From NCBI GenBank assembly GCA_011522845.1, contig WTIF01000164.1, positions 1 through 35,869 of the forward strand: DNA of 35,869 nucleotides. Direction: 5' to 3'. Every line of letters begins with the position of its first letter. Positions within the stretch are counted from its first letter, which is position 1. This DNA is from Deltaproteobacteria bacterium (lineage in GTDB: Bacteria; SAR324; NAC60-12). The position numbers and the translations under genes were made by a program. Shown here piece by piece: positions 25,079-35,402 of this stretch. The notes below the pieces were generated by a model that saw only the letters and a list, made by a program, of their open reading frames with translations, was not told the DNA's origin and did no database searches.

Positions 25079-26588
25079 TTCCTTCGATCAACCTGCCAGC
25101 TGTCAACCCAACTTCGCCCGACCGTTTCGCCTGCCAATCTCCAGCAGATCCATGCCACCAACAACCAACTAAGGTTGCCTCCAAAGGATTCAAGCCTTGC
25201 GCCAGTAGTCCGCCAATCATCCCACTGAGTACATCTCCAGAACCTGCCGTTGCCATTCCTGGATTGCCTGTAGGATTGATGAAGACCTGCCCATCTGGCG
25301 TACCAATCACCGTGAGTGCTCCCTTGAGCAGCAGGACGACCCCCCACATCTGTGCCCAGTGACGTACAGTAGCCACGCGTTGTTGCTGAAATTCCGAGAC
25401 CGGCTTATCGATCAAGCGTGATAACTCTCCCGGATGTGGTGTTAGTACAGCCGGAATTTCTCTTTCACGAAGCCAATTCGGATCAAGCGCATTCAATCCA
25501 TCGGCATCAATCAGAACAGGCAACTCTCTCACTTCCAGTAAAATCCCCTCCAACAATGCTGGGATTTCTTCGCTGGTACCGATTCCACAGCCAACAACCA
25601 GCGCATTGTAGCGTGGTAATTGGGGCCTCAGTTCGGATAGCGTACTCACTTGCCAGACGTCTTTTGTCTGAGACGCTGACCAAGTCATCACTTCTGGCAC
25701 ACCAAGAAGTCGATCTCGCAAAGCACCGGGCACTGCTGCAGTGACTAGTCCAGTTCCTACCTGCAAGGCTGCTTGACTCGCCAACTGCACCGCACCTGCC
25801 ATTCCTACCTGACCACCCAGCACCAGCAAATGCCCAAAAGTTCCCTTGTGGGCTGTGATCGGACGTTTGGGAAGAGCTTGTCGAAAAAAGTTCTTTGTCA
25901 GCAGGTAAGTGGACTTCTCCCCAGTGGGCCAATGCGGTGGGATGCAGACATCGACAACATGAATTTCTCCAGCTTGTTCACGGCCAGGCTGTTGCCACAA
26001 CCCAATCTTAGGAACCTGAAAAGTGACCGTAGACTCACAGCGTGTTGCTGTTCCCAGTATCCGACTGTCATCTGCCGAAATCCCCGAAGGTAGGTCCACA
26101 CCGATTACTTCTGCAGGACTAGCATTGATGGCTGCAATCCAATCTGCATATAGACCAACAATAGGACGTTGCAGACCAACTCCAAAGATAGCATCTAACA
26201 CTACCTCTGCTGCTTCAATGGCTTGTGCTGCAGCAGGTTCTGGGAAAGTTAGAGTGGGACCAAAATTTTGCCAAAGACGGAAGTTCTGCTGAGCATCTGG
26301 AGTGTTAGGCTCCTGAAGGCAGACTACCGAAACAGAATAGCCTCGGTTGGCCAATAGACGGGCTGCTGCATAACCATCTCCTCCATTGTTACCGCTTCCA
26401 CAACAGACACAGATTCTTCTGGAGTTTGGATAGCGTTGTTCCACCCAATCTGCGACAGCCCGAGCCGCATTCTCCATTAGTAGTAGGCCAGGTAGCCCGA
26501 GTTCCTCAATCGCTCGGCGATCCATCGCCTGCATGCTCATAGCATCTGTCAAGCGATCACAGCAATCGAGGAGTTTGGCTTCTATCAT
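25047..26588 (-). CDS. nnr: Bifunctional NAD(P)H-hydrate epimerase / ADP-dependent NAD(P)H-hydrate dehydratase
   Basis: The 513-residue two-domain enzyme repairs hydrated NADH and NADPH (NADHX, NADPHX) in the cytoplasm. The N-terminal epimerase domain (~1-215) has MDRRAIEELGLPGLLLMENAA and CGSGNNGGDGYAAARLL. The C-terminal dehydratase domain (~225-513) has HKGTFGHLLVLGGQVGMAGA, LTPHPGELSRL and GNPGMATAGSGDVLSGMIGG with the catalytic Asp. Both domains are complete, and the length is normal for the YjeF fusion. It converges with and overlaps the receiver-like gene. It lies 99 bases after the hybrid kinase gene on the same strand, so weak co-transcription is possible. Confidence 0.95.
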   Translation of the reverse strand: MIEAKLLDCCDRLTDAMSMQAMDRRAIEELGLPGLLLMENAARAVADWVEQRYPNSRRICVCCGSGNNGGDGYAAARLLANRGYSVSVVCLQEPNTPDAQQNFRLWQNFGPTLTFPEPAAAQAIEAAEVVLDAIFGVGLQRPIVGLYADWIAAINASPAEVIGVDLPSGISADDSRILGTATRCESTVTFQVPKIGLWQQPGREQAGEIHVVDVCIPPHWPTGEKSTYLLTKNFFRQALPKRPITAHKGTFGHLLVLGGQVGMAGAVQLASQAALQVGTGLVTAAVPGALRDRLLGVPEVMTWSASQTKDVWQVSTLSELRPQLPRYNALVVGCGIGTSEEIPALLEGILLEVRELPVLIDADGLNALDPNWLREREIPAVLTPHPGELSRLIDKPVSEFQQQRVATVRHWAQMWGVVLLLKGALTVIGTPDGQVFINPTGNPGMATAGSGDVLSGMIGGLLAQGLNPLEATLVGCWWHGSAGDWQAKRSGEVGLTAGRLIEGISPVWQQAAF

Positions 26589-26687
26589 TTTGGCTTAGTG
26601 CGTCTTCAATAGTGGCAGGTCGGCACCCAGTCTGTCCTGAAATGGTCAATCAAATGGTCTAGTGGGTATTTTTACTGATCACATATC

Positions 26688-29465
26688 TCAGCGCGCCAGT
26701 AAATCTGCTACAGCTTGCAGAACCTGTTTGAGTTCTTTCTCTAGAGCAGCCATTGAATCTGGGATCACGTTGCCTTCCCGCAGTTGTGCTTCAGCAGTGC
26801 GAGACGCTGTCTCCAGTCCCTTGGCTCCCAGACTTCCAGCAATTCCCTTCAGGGTGTGGGCGAGACGAGCAGCTTCTACCAGGTTTTCTTCTGCAAGTAA
26901 TTCCTGCATCTTTTCCGCTGTGTTGGACTGGTTACGCTGAAAGACATCCAACAGACGCAGGTACAGCGAGGTATTTTGGTTCAGACGATTCAGAGCGGTT
27001 GCGATCGCTAGCCCAGGAACATTGGCCGGCAATTCTTTTGGTGGTGACTCCAGTGGTTGATTGGTCGACACGGTTGTCTCATTTTTCTTGGGTGGAATCC
27101 ATTGGAGCAGTTTGCTCAACAACAACTGCAACTCAATGGGCTTGGGAATATGATCATTCATCCCCACTTCTAGCGCCTGCTCACGGTCTGTATGAAGAGC
27201 ATTGGCGGTCATGGCGATGATGGGTAATTCCTTGAATTGTGGTAAGCGTCGTAAGAAGCGAGTTGCTTCATAGCCATCCATCACGGGCATCTGCACGTCC
27301 ATCAATACTAGATCATAGGACTGGCGTCGTAGAACATTGAGAGCCTCCTGACCATTCGGAGCTACATCTACCGCGAAATTACGCTGCCGGAGCAGTTCGG
27401 TAGCCAGTTGCTGATTGAGTTCGTTGTCCTCAACCAATAGGATTCGTGATCCACGAATTTTGCTGAGATCCGGCTCCGTCATCTTGTTACTTTGGAAAGG
27501 ATCTGTGCCATCAGACTCTGCATTCGGCTGAAGTAGGTTGTTGAGAGCCGTGTGCAGGGCCAGCTTTTGAATCGGCTTGATCAGCATCCCACCGACTCCT
27601 GCCTGCTGCGCCCGAGGCCAAAGATCGTCACGACCGTAGGCTGTCACCAGCAGAAGTTTTGGCAACTTTTCCAACTCCAATTCGCTCCCAATCAGTTTAG
27701 CTGTACGAATGCCATCCATCCCTCCACCGAGGCGCCAGTCAATCAACACCAAATCAAAAGCTCCCCGTCCTACTCTTCGTAGAGCTTCCTCACCAGAATG
27801 CACCGACTCCGTTTGTAATTCCAGTGCCTGTAGTTGTTGCTCCAGGATCTGGCACGAGGTCCGATTATCATCCACAATGAGAGCACGCAGATTTCTACAG
27901 TTAGCAATCATCTGACGGGAAACTGGACGGGAAGAAGCCATTCTCAGGCTCAACTCAAAAGAAAATGAAGTCCCTTGGTGCACGGTACTCTGAACACGAA
28001 TCTCTCCTCCCATCATCTCCACAAGTCGCTTACAGATCGCTAGACCTAGCCCTGTACCACCGTATTTCCGAGTAGTCGATGAATCGACCTGGGTGAAGGA
28101 TCGGAACAATTGAGACAGCTGCTCTGCGGGAATACCAATACCCGTGTCCCGAACCGTAAAGCGTAACCGGATGATGTCTGTAGCACGCTCCAGCTCTTCA
28201 ACGGCAATGACTACCTCACCCCGTTCGGTGAACTTGACTGCATTATTGGTCAGGTTTGTCAGAATCTGACCAAGCCGCAAGGGATCCCCAACCAGTTGTT
28301 CTGGAAGACTTGGTGGTACGTCGAAAAGCAACTCGATATTTTTTTCCAACGCTCGGATCGAGAGCATCGTTGAGACATTCTTGAACACTGAGTCGAGGCT
28401 GAAGTTTGTTTCTTCCAACTCCAGCTTGTTGGCTTCAATTTTAGAGAAGTCCAGAATATCGTTGATGATGCCAAGCAGTGACTGTGCTGAGCTCGCAATC
28501 TTGTCCAGATAGTCACGTTGCTGTGGATTCAGACGGGTTTGGATACACAGTTGAGCCAGTCCGATAACTGCATTTAGCGGTGTGCGGATTTCGTGGCTCA
28601 TATTGGCAAGAAACTCACTCTTGGCTGCATTGGCAGCCTTGGCCGCTTCCATCGCTTCGTGCAGACTTTGCTCATACTGTTTCTGGACTGTGATATCTTC
28701 CTGCATCACAACCACACTGCTAAGATCTCCGTTATCCTCCAGCACAGGAGCTACCAACATTCTTGCCCAGTAGTCCTGATTGTTTTTGCGGCGAGCCTGG
28801 AGTTCTCCTTGCCATTCTTGTCCTACAGTGACTGTCTCCCAGAGTTCTTCATACGCATTGTTTGTCGAGTCTGTCTGATAGAATTGCACCATCTGCTGAC
28901 CACAAACATCTTCCTCCACAAAACCGGTGACTTCAGTGAACTTCCGATTCACGTATTCAATACAACCGTTACGATCCGCAATGATCGTCATCGCTGAGCT
29001 GAAGCGAACCGCATGTGAGAGTTTGCGCATGGTCTGCTCAGCCTGCTTTCGAGCACTGATCTCCCTCACAGAAACCATGATCATCGTACCCTGACTGGTT
29101 TGGGAACGAACTGCACTGATTTCTACTGGGAGAACGTTTCCAGACTGATGTCTTGCAAAGCACTCAACACTCCGGCCCTGACCATCTGGAGGCAACAGTG
29201 TGATTTCCTGGATCTTTGGCATTGCCTGCGTTGGCTGGATCAGGAGGTCAGCAAGACTCCGCAGATCTAAATCCTCCCGGCTATAGCCAAAGATTTCCTC
29301 AGCCCAAGTATTGGCAAAGGTGATCTTCCACTCGGTATTCAGGACAAACAGGGCATCCGGTACGTTCTCCAACAAAACCCGATAATAGGAGGCCATGTTG
29401 GCCAGCGTGATCTCACGGTTTTGCTGATCCTGGGAAAGTGCGGATTCCTCTGAATTCATGGGCAT
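26688..29465 (-). CDS. Hybrid sensor histidine kinase, PAS-PAS-HisKA-HATPase-REC-REC-HPt (BarA-like layout)
   Basis: The 925-residue protein lacks membrane segments and is predicted cytoplasmic. Order: PAS1 (~28-140, [22 protein letters not shown]), PAS2 (~150-270, [17 protein letters not shown]), dimerisation and phospho-acceptor domain with His291 in [15 protein letters not shown], HATPase with [14 protein letters not shown] and [15 protein letters not shown]1 with Asp576 ([11 protein letters not shown]), REC2 with Asp723 ([13 protein letters not shown]) and a C-terminal HPt with His870 in [13 protein letters not shown]. All phosphorelay residues are present. No cognate DNA-binding output gene is adjacent, so the relay ends elsewhere. 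REC1 resembles the degenerate first receiver seen in other hybrid kinases but keeps its Asp. The signal sensed is not known. Confidence 0.95.
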   Translation of the reverse strand: MPMNSEESALSQDQQNREITLANMASYYRVLLENVPDALFVLNTEWKITFANTWAEEIFGYSREDLDLRSLADLLIQPTQAMPKIQEITLLPPDGQGRSVECFARHQSGNVLPVEISAVRSQTSQGTMIMVSVREISARKQAEQTMRKLSHAVRFSSAMTIIADRNGCIEYVNRKFTEVTGFVEEDVCGQQMVQFYQTDSTNNAYEELWETVTVGQEWQGELQARRKNNQDYWARMLVAPVLEDNGDLSSVVVMQEDITVQKQYEQSLHEAMEAAKAANAAKSEFLANMSHEIRTPLNAVIGLAQLCIQTRLNPQQRDYLDKIASSAQSLLGIINDILDFSKIEANKLELEETNFSLDSVFKNVSTMLSIRALEKNIELLFDVPPSLPEQLVGDPLRLGQILTNLTNNAVKFTERGEVVIAVEELERATDIIRLRFTVRDTGIGIPAEQLSQLFRSFTQVDSSTTRKYGGTGLGLAICKRLVEMMGGEIRVQSTVHQGTSFSFELSLRMASSRPVSRQMIANCRNLRALIVDDNRTSCQILEQQLQALELQTESVHSGEEALRRVGRGAFDLVLIDWRLGGGMDGIRTAKLIGSELELEKLPKLLLVTAYGRDDLWPRAQQAGVGGMLIKPIQKLALHTALNNLLQPNAESDGTDPFQSNKMTEPDLSKIRGSRILLVEDNELNQQLATELLRQRNFAVDVAPNGQEALNVLRRQSYDLVLMDVQMPVMDGYEATRFLRRLPQFKELPIIAMTANALHTDREQALEVGMNDHIPKPIELQLLLSKLLQWIPPKKNETTVSTNQPLESPPKELPANVPGLAIATALNRLNQNTSLYLRLLDVFQRNQSNTAEKMQELLAEENLVEAARLAHTLKGIAGSLGAKGLETASRTAEAQLREGNVIPDSMAALEKELKQVLQAVADLLAR

Positions 29466-29544
29466 AACTCCACGAAGGCTAACGAAAAGTCACAAAAATC
29501 ATCATCATCTAAGAAGCACTAGCAGAGAGCAATATTTTTGTGGC

Positions 29545-29585
29545 AAAAATGAGGCAGGAAGAGGCTGGCCTGTGATCAGCCAGCC
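29545..29585 (-). terminator. Probable terminator of the pyrophosphatase gene
   Basis: On the minus strand GGCTGGC (29585-29579) pairs perfectly with GCCAGCC (29569-29563) around a 9-base loop. It is followed by TCTTCCTGCCTCATTTTT, a broken U-rich tract. It starts 28 bases after the hppA stop. Confidence 0.6.
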
Positions 29586-29612
29586 CGAAAAGAGGGAATC
29601 CGGTAGTTGGTC

Positions 29613-31739
29613 TCAGTTGACCAATAATCCACCGTATTCTACAAAGAAAGGAACAAAGACAAGGCTGAGAATCGCTGACAGCTTGATCAGAATATTCAGC
29701 GAAGGACCAGAAGTGTCTTTCAAGGGATCACCCACAGTGTCACCGACAACTGCGGCTTTGTGAGTATCGGTTCCCTTTCCACCCAGGTTCCCAGCTTCAA
29801 TGTACTTCTTGGCATTGTCCCAGGCTCCCCCAGAGTTGGCTGAGGAGATTGCCAAAACCCCACCAGCGACCAGTGAACCTGCTAATACTCCGGCCAGTGC
29901 AGGAATACCAAAGAGGAAGCCCACAACGATTGGAGTACCCAAGATCAGGATACCGGGAGGAATCATCTCGCGGACAGCGGCCTTGGTCGAAATGGCTACG
30001 CACTGTGCATAGTCGGGCTCAGCCTTGCCCTCCATGATGCCATCAATCGTACGGAACTGACGGCGTACTTCCTCAATCATGTCAAAGGCTGCTTTTCCAA
30101 CAGACTTCATGGTCATTGCCGAAAAGAGGAAGGGCAGCATGGCACCGACGAAGAGACCGGTCAGTACCAATGGATCCAGCAAGCTGATGCTAGCCATCAG
30201 GTCAACATCCGGCTGTAGATAGTCAGCACGGGTCAGGAAGGCAGCAAACAGAGCTAAGGCCGTCAGGATCGCGGAACCAATAGCGAAGCCCTTGCCAATC
30301 GCAGCGGTCGTGTTACCAGCAGCATCCAGCACATCAGTGCGCTTTCGCACACCCTCTTCCATTCCGCTCATCTCAGCAATACCACCGGCGTTATCAGCCA
30401 CCGGCCCGTAGGCGTCAATTGCCAAACCAATGATTAGTGTGCTGAGCATACCCAAAGCTGCAATCGCTACTCCGTACATTCCACCAAAGTAGAATGGCAC
30501 ATAAATACTGACCGCGATCGCCAGGATTGATCCGACAGAGCTGTGGTAGCCAAGGGCCAGACCAAAAATGATGTTGGTAGCTGAACCTGTTTCTGAGGCT
30601 TTGGCGACTTCCCGCACAGGCGCAAAATCATGAGACGTATAGTATTCCGTCAGTAGTCCCACCGCCAGACCAGCTACTGCTCCAGCGAAGTAGCACCAGT
30701 AGATACCAAGATTGGTGTATTCTGAACCACTGATCACAAAGGTCGCCGGCAGAGCCCACTTGGTCACGAAGAACATCACAACCACGCTGAGGATCGTAGA
30801 GACAACCAGCAGCTTCTTCAGAGTAGGAGCTACATCTTTTTCTTCCTGAACCCGAGCCGTGAACATCGTGGCTAGCGCCAGTGGAATCCCAATAGCTGTG
30901 ACCAGAATCGGGAAGAGTAAGGCCTCCAAGTTGGTGGCAAAGGCCACAGCACCAATCACTAACGCAGCGCAGGTACTTTCGGCACAGGAGCCGAAGAGGT
31001 CTGCTCCCATCCCTGCTACGTCACCAACGTTGTCACCAACGTTGTCAGCGATGACCGCTGGGTTGCGAGGATCATCCTCCGGAATTCCCTGTTCCACCTT
31101 CCCAACTAGATCAGCTCCAACGTCTGCTGCCTTGGTGAAGATTCCACCGCCTACACGACCGAACAACGCAATCGAAGAACCTCCCAGACCAAAGCCAGCC
31201 ATGACTTCCATTAAGATGTGCGTATCTACTCCGGAAGGTAGCAAGCCCACCAACATCAGGTACACACCGATCAGCCCGAACACGGCCAAGCCAACCAAGC
31301 CGAAACCCATCACTGCACCAGATTGCAAGGCAACCTGAAATGCCTTAGAAATCGAAGTTTTGGCAGAAACGGTTGTGCGTGCATTGCCAATCGTCGCAAT
31401 CTTCATCCCAATAAAGCCGGATACCATAGACACACCGGCTCCAAGCAGGAATGAGAGCGCTGTATACATACCCTCGTTCAGATTGGCAGTGTGTGGATCA
31501 TCCACTAAAAATGAGATCAGAACTGCGAATGCCACCATGAAGTAGATCATGTAGCGATACTCTTGGGTCAGGAAGGCCATCGCCCCCTTGGAGATCGCAC
31601 CGTGAATCTTGCGCAGGCGTTCTGCTTCAGCAGAGTCAGAAATGCCTTGGGTCAATGGAATTTGCGAGACCTGACGAGCATAGTACAGGGCGATCAGCAG
31701 TCCAAAGACCGACAGGACCAAAATGAGCGAAATGGTCAT
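29613..31739 (-). CDS. hppA: Membrane-bound ion-pumping pyrophosphatase, K+-dependent type
   Basis: The 708-residue protein has about 16 membrane helices and the family hallmarks [42 protein letters not shown] and C-terminal [19 protein letters not shown], which ligate Mg-PPi. It hydrolyses cytoplasmic PPi and pumps H+ or Na+ outward. In [10 protein letters not shown] the positions that separate the two subfamilies are Ala479 and Gly482, instead of the Lys and Thr of K+-independent enzymes. This indicates K+ activation. Whether H+, Na+ or both are pumped is not decided here. GGAG lies 12 bases upstream of ATG. It follows sodB on the same strand after 249 bases with a hairpin, so it is probably a separate transcript. 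Confidence 0.96.
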   Translation of the reverse strand: MTISLILVLSVFGLLIALYYARQVSQIPLTQGISDSAEAERLRKIHGAISKGAMAFLTQEYRYMIYFMVAFAVLISFLVDDPHTANLNEGMYTALSFLLGAGVSMVSGFIGMKIATIGNARTTVSAKTSISKAFQVALQSGAVMGFGLVGLAVFGLIGVYLMLVGLLPSGVDTHILMEVMAGFGLGGSSIALFGRVGGGIFTKAADVGADLVGKVEQGIPEDDPRNPAVIADNVGDNVGDVAGMGADLFGSCAESTCAALVIGAVAFATNLEALLFPILVTAIGIPLALATMFTARVQEEKDVAPTLKKLLVVSTILSVVVMFFVTKWALPATFVISGSEYTNLGIYWCYFAGAVAGLAVGLLTEYYTSHDFAPVREVAKASETGSATNIIFGLALGYHSSVGSILAIAVSIYVPFYFGGMYGVAIAALGMLSTLIIGLAIDAYGPVADNAGGIAEMSGMEEGVRKRTDVLDAAGNTTAAIGKGFAIGSAILTALALFAAFLTRADYLQPDVDLMASISLLDPLVLTGLFVGAMLPFLFSAMTMKSVGKAAFDMIEEVRRQFRTIDGIMEGKAEPDYAQCVAISTKAAVREMIPPGILILGTPIVVGFLFGIPALAGVLAGSLVAGGVLAISSANSGGAWDNAKKYIEAGNLGGKGTDTHKAAVVGDTVGDPLKDTSGPSLNILIKLSAILSLVFVPFFVEYGGLLVN

Positions 31740-31946
31740 GAGAGACTTACTCCGTTGAGAAATGAGGTGGAAACAGAAGGAAAGGAGTGAAGGCTAGACG
31801 CGCTTGTAGCGTGTTCCGGACTTCTCTGGTGCAGGCCACGCCTCCGAGGCTCCATGCTCTTCCAGAGGAGGAGTTGCCAAATGGAAAGCCGCTAAGTGTA
31901 AGAAACTGCTATTGAAATTGCAAGGATTGATTTGCCGCGAGCGGAG

Positions 31947-31974
31947 GCAGACCGCAGCAGCAAAAGCGGTCTGC
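31947..31974 (-). terminator. Hairpin downstream of sodB
   Basis: GCAGACCGC (31947-31955) and GCGGTCTGC (31966-31974) form a perfect 9-bp GC-rich stem with a 10-base loop, 15 bases after the sodB stop. No U-tract follows on the minus strand, so it may be an incomplete terminator or 3'-end protector. Confidence 0.45.
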
Positions 31975-31988
31975 AAAGGAGAGATCGA

Positions 31989-32567
31989 TCAGCTCATGTT
32001 GTCTGTGACAAAGTCCCAGTTCACGAGATTCCAGAAGGCGTCCAGATACTTTGGACGAGCGTTGCGATAGTCAATGTAGTAGGCGTGCTCCCAGACATCA
32101 CAGGTCAGCAATGGTGTGCTTGCTCCGGTCAGAGGAGTTGCTGCGTTGCTGGTGTTCTCCAGCGCCAGCTTGCCATCGGAATTCTGCACCAGCCAGGTCC
32201 ACCCAGAACCGAAGTTGTTGACCGCCGAATTGGTGAACTGCTCTTTGAACGCATCAACAGAACCGAACGAACCCTGCAGGGCTGAGGCTAGTTTGTCATT
32301 GGGCGCTCCACCTCCATTGGGGCTCAGGCAGTTCCAGTAGAAGGTATGATTCCAAACTTGGGCTGCATTATTGAAAACACCACCACTGGACTTACCGACA
32401 ATATCTTCTAGGGACATGTTCTCGAATTCTGTACCCGGAATCAGGCCATTAAGCTTGGTCACATAGGTTTGATGATGCTTGCCATAGTGAAACTCCAGGG
32501 TCTCAGCAGAAATGTGTGGTGCAAGGGCATCCATGGCATAGGGCAGGGCGGGGAGTTGGTGTTCCAT
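31989..32567 (-). CDS. sodB: Superoxide dismutase, iron type
   Basis: The 192-residue cytoplasmic enzyme dismutates superoxide. Metal ligands are in [12 protein letters not shown] (His), NHTFYWNCL (His) and [11 protein letters not shown] (Asp and His). The Gln in [11 protein letters not shown] and the GSGWTWLV motif are typical of Fe-SODs, whereas Mn-SODs carry the Gln later. No signal peptide is present. AAAGGA lies 6 bases before ATG. Length matches the family. A promoter-like pair lies about 90 bases upstream. Confidence 0.95.
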   Translation of the reverse strand: MEHQLPALPYAMDALAPHISAETLEFHYGKHHQTYVTKLNGLIPGTEFENMSLEDIVGKSSGGVFNNAAQVWNHTFYWNCLSPNGGGAPNDKLASALQGSFGSVDAFKEQFTNSAVNNFGSGWTWLVQNSDGKLALENTSNAATPLTGASTPLLTCDVWEHAYYIDYRNARPKYLDAFWNLVNWDFVTDNMS

Positions 32568-32658
32568 TGAGATCCTTTCAGAAAGACTCGTGTTAGTAAT
32601 CCCTCGACAACCGCGTCGAAGGCGGTGGCGAAGCGTTGCTTCCCATCAGATGAACAGA

Positions 32659-32686
32659 AGTGTAGCAGAAACCGCCCAAAGTCCAA
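32659..32686 (-). promoter_or_regulatory. Candidate sodB promoter
   Basis: On the minus strand TTGGAC (32686-32681) is followed after 16 bases by TACACT (32664-32659), preceded by TGC (extended -10 form). It lies about 92 bases upstream of the sodB start. Pattern match only. Confidence 0.4.
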
Positions 32687-32827
32687 GTTTGAGTCGATCA
32701 GCACTCAAAACTTGTTGTATCAACCGTGGGGAAAAGTTTCGGCGAAGCTCCCAAGATTGTGATGGGGGATTGTTTAGTCTGTGGAAGAAAAGACATTTGT
32801 TGAATATCTGGGGAGCGCTTAAGCCAA

Positions 32828-34105
32828 TCAGCGAAGCCCGATCACTGGTAATTCCGACCATTGAGTGGTGTAACGTGGGGATCGATGTTGCTGGAGCGGC
32901 AAACCTTTGGTCGCCGTCAGGGTGTGAGCCAACTGTAGCACACTACGTCCCCAACGTTGCTGGAGCCCTGTGATGGCTTGCTGAAGTTCTGCTCTCGGTT
33001 GCCACGCCGTGTCCATATTCCAGGAAGGCTGATCGGGTTCCAGACCAAAGAGCATTACCCCGCAGCGGGTATAGGCCACACCCGAGCGATAGGCTTGTTG
33101 CAATAATGTAAAGGCACAACGTTGGAGTTCCCACAGATCATCTGTTGGCTCGATGACCGCTTGTCGGCTACCGAAATAGCGAACTTCTCTGTGAAAACGA
33201 CTGGTGTGTAGAAAGACCTGGATTCCACTTGCCCTCAAATGATGCCTACGCAAATGCTCCCAGCCACGTTGCAGATATCGTCCAAGAGCTGGACGCAATT
33301 CTGTCAGCTGGTACAGCGGTTGACCAAAGGAACGACTACGCACCAGTGAACGCGGTGGTGGGCTAGTTTCTTCCAAGGAGAGGCAGGACTCTCCACGTAG
33401 TTCCAAAGCGATTCGCTGCAATACCACATTGGCGACAAGCCGGATCATTGCAGGATCAGCAGCTGCCAAGTCTGCAGCATTCTGCCAACCTTCGGTTTCC
33501 AAACGTCTTGCCCAACGCCTGCCAATGCCCCAGACGTCGGTCAATGGGGTCACTGAAAGCTGCTGTTGACGGGTTTCTGGATCTTCTGGCATGGACCAAA
33601 TCCCTGCGGCTTCCTTGCGCCGTTTGGCCTGTCGATTGGCCAACTTGGCCAGTACCTTCGTTGATGCTAACCCAATCGAAACGGGGATACCAGTATCGCG
33701 CAGGACACGAGCCCGCAATTGTCGAGCGAAGGCTTCTCGCTCTGTCTGTTTCCTACCGGGAATTTCGACGAAGGCTTCATCGATTGAGTAACGTTCCACT
33801 CGTGGACACTGAGCCTCCAGCGTTTGCATCACCCGCTGGCTGAAATCTCCGTAGAGTGGATAGTTGCTGCTGAAAACAACAGCCCCAGCCCGACGCAACT
33901 CTGGTCCACACTGAAAGTAGGGAGTCCCCATCGCTACCCCCAATTGCTTGACCTCCTCACTGCGGGCGATCACGCAACCATCGTTGTTGCTGAGGACAGC
34001 TACTGGAACTTTTGCTAAGTCGGGCCGAAAGACTCGCTCACAGGAAACGTAGAAATTGTTACAATCAACCAGCGCTAGGCAGGGATCAGAGCTTGTGGAT
34101 GACAT
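32828..34105 (-). CDS. umuC: DNA polymerase V catalytic subunit UmuC
   Basis: The 425-residue Y-family translesion polymerase begins ALVDCNNFYVSCERVF, which holds the first catalytic Asp. It continues with VLSNNDGCVIARS, SSNYPLYGDFS and RYSIDEAFVEI with the catalytic Asp-Glu. The palm, finger and little-finger regions are complete, and the length is normal. Together with UmuD' and RecA it copies past DNA lesions. Its start overlaps the umuD 3' end by 20 bases, so the two are translated from one transcript. Confidence 0.96.
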   Translation of the reverse strand: MSSTSSDPCLALVDCNNFYVSCERVFRPDLAKVPVAVLSNNDGCVIARSEEVKQLGVAMGTPYFQCGPELRRAGAVVFSSNYPLYGDFSQRVMQTLEAQCPRVERYSIDEAFVEIPGRKQTEREAFARQLRARVLRDTGIPVSIGLASTKVLAKLANRQAKRRKEAAGIWSMPEDPETRQQQLSVTPLTDVWGIGRRWARRLETEGWQNAADLAAADPAMIRLVANVVLQRIALELRGESCLSLEETSPPPRSLVRSRSFGQPLYQLTELRPALGRYLQRGWEHLRRHHLRASGIQVFLHTSRFHREVRYFGSRQAVIEPTDDLWELQRCAFTLLQQAYRSGVAYTRCGVMLFGLEPDQPSWNMDTAWQPRAELQQAITGLQQRWGRSVLQLAHTLTATKGLPLQQHRSPRYTTQWSELPVIGLR

Positions 34106-34556
34106 AGGTCACCACCCCCCAGACAGCAAAGGCATCATCCACCGTCACTTGGATGGATTCATAATTTTCGTTTTCTGGACGCAACTCGATCTGACCTCCA
34201 TCCTGCCAAAGCCGCTTGAGGGTAAATTCTCCATGCAGCGAAGCGATCACAATCCGGCCTTTACGTTGCTCGATTGACCGATCCACTACCAGCAGGTCTC
34301 CATCGAAGATTCCAGCTTGGATCATTGAATCTCCAGCTGCTCGGACAAAGAATGTTGAGGTGGGATGGGGAATCAGGTGCTCATTTAGATCCAAGCGTCC
34401 TTCCAGATGATCTTCTGCCGGTGAAGGAAAACCTGCAGAGACTCCCATACTGAAGATGGGCAGTGAGCGTTCGGCACCAATTTCCAAGCCATGTATTGAA
34501 GCGATGCTACCATCCGTGACCAATGGACGACGGCGTGGAAGAACGGAAATCGACAT
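34086..34556 (-). CDS. umuD: UmuD-type self-cleaving polymerase V subunit
   Basis: The 156-residue protein is a LexA/UmuD-fold serine peptidase. The cleavage site is Ala41-Gly42 (SAGFPSPAED), the nucleophile is Ser77 in GDSMIQ and the general base Lys114 in FTLKRL. The spacings 36 and 37 match E. coli UmuD. RecA filaments trigger autocleavage to UmuD', which activates UmuC. The N-terminal segment is about 17 residues longer than in E. coli. AAGGAG lies 8 bases before ATG. I found no E. coli-type LexA box upstream, so SOS control is not shown by the sequence. Confidence 0.95.
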   Translation of the reverse strand: MSISVLPRRRPLVTDGSIASIHGLEIGAERSLPIFSMGVSAGFPSPAEDHLEGRLDLNEHLIPHPTSTFFVRAAGDSMIQAGIFDGDLLVVDRSIEQRKGRIVIASLHGEFTLKRLWQDGGQIELRPENENYESIQVTVDDAFAVWGVVTYVIHKL

Positions 34557-34634
34557 CGGGGCAACTCCTTCCTGAATCAGGTTTCAAACAAATCCGCACC
34601 TAGCAATGAAAAGAGTTTGCCAGGCAACTGTTAT

Positions 34635-34668
34635 GATCAACTACAATTGTTGAATGCGCCCGTTGATC
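34635..34668. promoter_or_regulatory. Inverted repeat in the umuD / DUF2946-like divergent region
   Basis: GATCAAC (34635-34641) and GTTGATC (34662-34668) are perfect inverted 7-mers 20 bases apart, with an ACAATTGT palindrome between them. It could be a regulator site. Function unknown. Confidence 0.25.
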
Positions 34669-34775
34669 TAACAAACAAATTCTCATCTCACTCAAAAATC
34701 CTAGAATTTTGTAGAGAGTGCGGTAGGGTTGGGAGAATAATATTTTTGAAAAAAGTCTTCCTCCCCAACAGGTGC

Positions 34776-35159
34776 ATGAGCACAAGTTATCGTTCCAGAA
34801 ACCTTCGTAGTTTGGCTGGAGCACTGGCTGTATTGCTGCTGATCTGGCTCAGTGTGATCCCAGTGCATGTGCAGCACACGAACGGGTTCCGCACACCAAC
34901 AGGTGCTTTTGTCTCCGCAGACCTGGCAGAGCATCTGGACTGTCTGCCCTTCCCATTGACTCCCGTTTCTACGGATACAGAACCTTGCCCCGCCCTACTA
35001 GCTTGGAACTCTGGGAGCGCCACATTTGTTCTACCTCCCATGGCTCCTATCCTAGGGCAGTTTCTGGCCCACATACTTGGTACTCTCCCCTACCAATCTC
35101 CTTTCATTGTCAAAGCCTGGCTGAGTCTAGCTTCCCTGCGGGCTCCACCTCTATTCTGA
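34776..35159 (+). CDS. DUF2946-like small membrane/exported protein
   Basis: I chose ATG 34776 (127 residues) over the track start at 34617, whose first 53 residues are poor in signal features. AGGTG lies just upstream. The N-terminus (RSRNLRSLAGALAVLLLIWLSVIPV) is a signal peptide or anchor. A later cysteine segment (PCPALLAWNSG), a hydrophobic helix and the end LRAPPLF resemble DUF2946 proteins, which often sit beside copper-handling genes. The PCuAC gene follows 243 bases later and supports a copper role. Both the family call and the function are tentative. Confidence 0.55.
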   Translation: MSTSYRSRNLRSLAGALAVLLLIWLSVIPVHVQHTNGFRTPTGAFVSADLAEHLDCLPFPLTPVSTDTEPCPALLAWNSGSATFVLPPMAPILGQFLAHILGTLPYQSPFIVKAWLSLASLRAPPLF

Positions 35160-35402
35160 TCCATTCTTGCCAAAATTACTGAGCGTCTGTTGTTTTCCTT
35201 GAAACTCTGAAGAACATCGGACGTTTCGAACTACTCTCTGCGTCAATAGCTACCTGTGATTCGATTACCTTGGACCGGTAATCATCTAGGCAGAACGTGG
35301 AGAGAGCGCAATTTGTCTCTACAGTGAGATCGGAGGACTGAGCTTTAGTGCTCTGGCTACATTCAAACTGTGGAGCAACTACTCCTGGAGAAAGAATCAA
35401 CA

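Noticed and set aside
30859-31338. 159-codon plus-strand ORF antisense to hppA, and similar long shadows over other genes
   Set aside because: These arise from GC-biased codon positions of the real genes. They are Pro/Ser/Thr-rich without start signals.
31794-31976. 60-codon minus-strand ORF between sodB and hppA
   Set aside because: It runs through the sodB 3' hairpin, has no ribosome binding site and no family-like pattern.
32590-32973. 127-codon plus-strand ORF between sodB and umuC
   Set aside because: Its 3' part is antisense to umuC and its 5' part crosses the sodB promoter candidate. The translation is Arg/Trp/Cys-rich and not family-like.
34557-34700. Possible LexA/SOS box upstream of umuD
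   Set aside because: CTGTTATGATCAACTACA begins like a box but lacks the CAG half-site at the right distance, and no other CTG-N10-CAG was seen.
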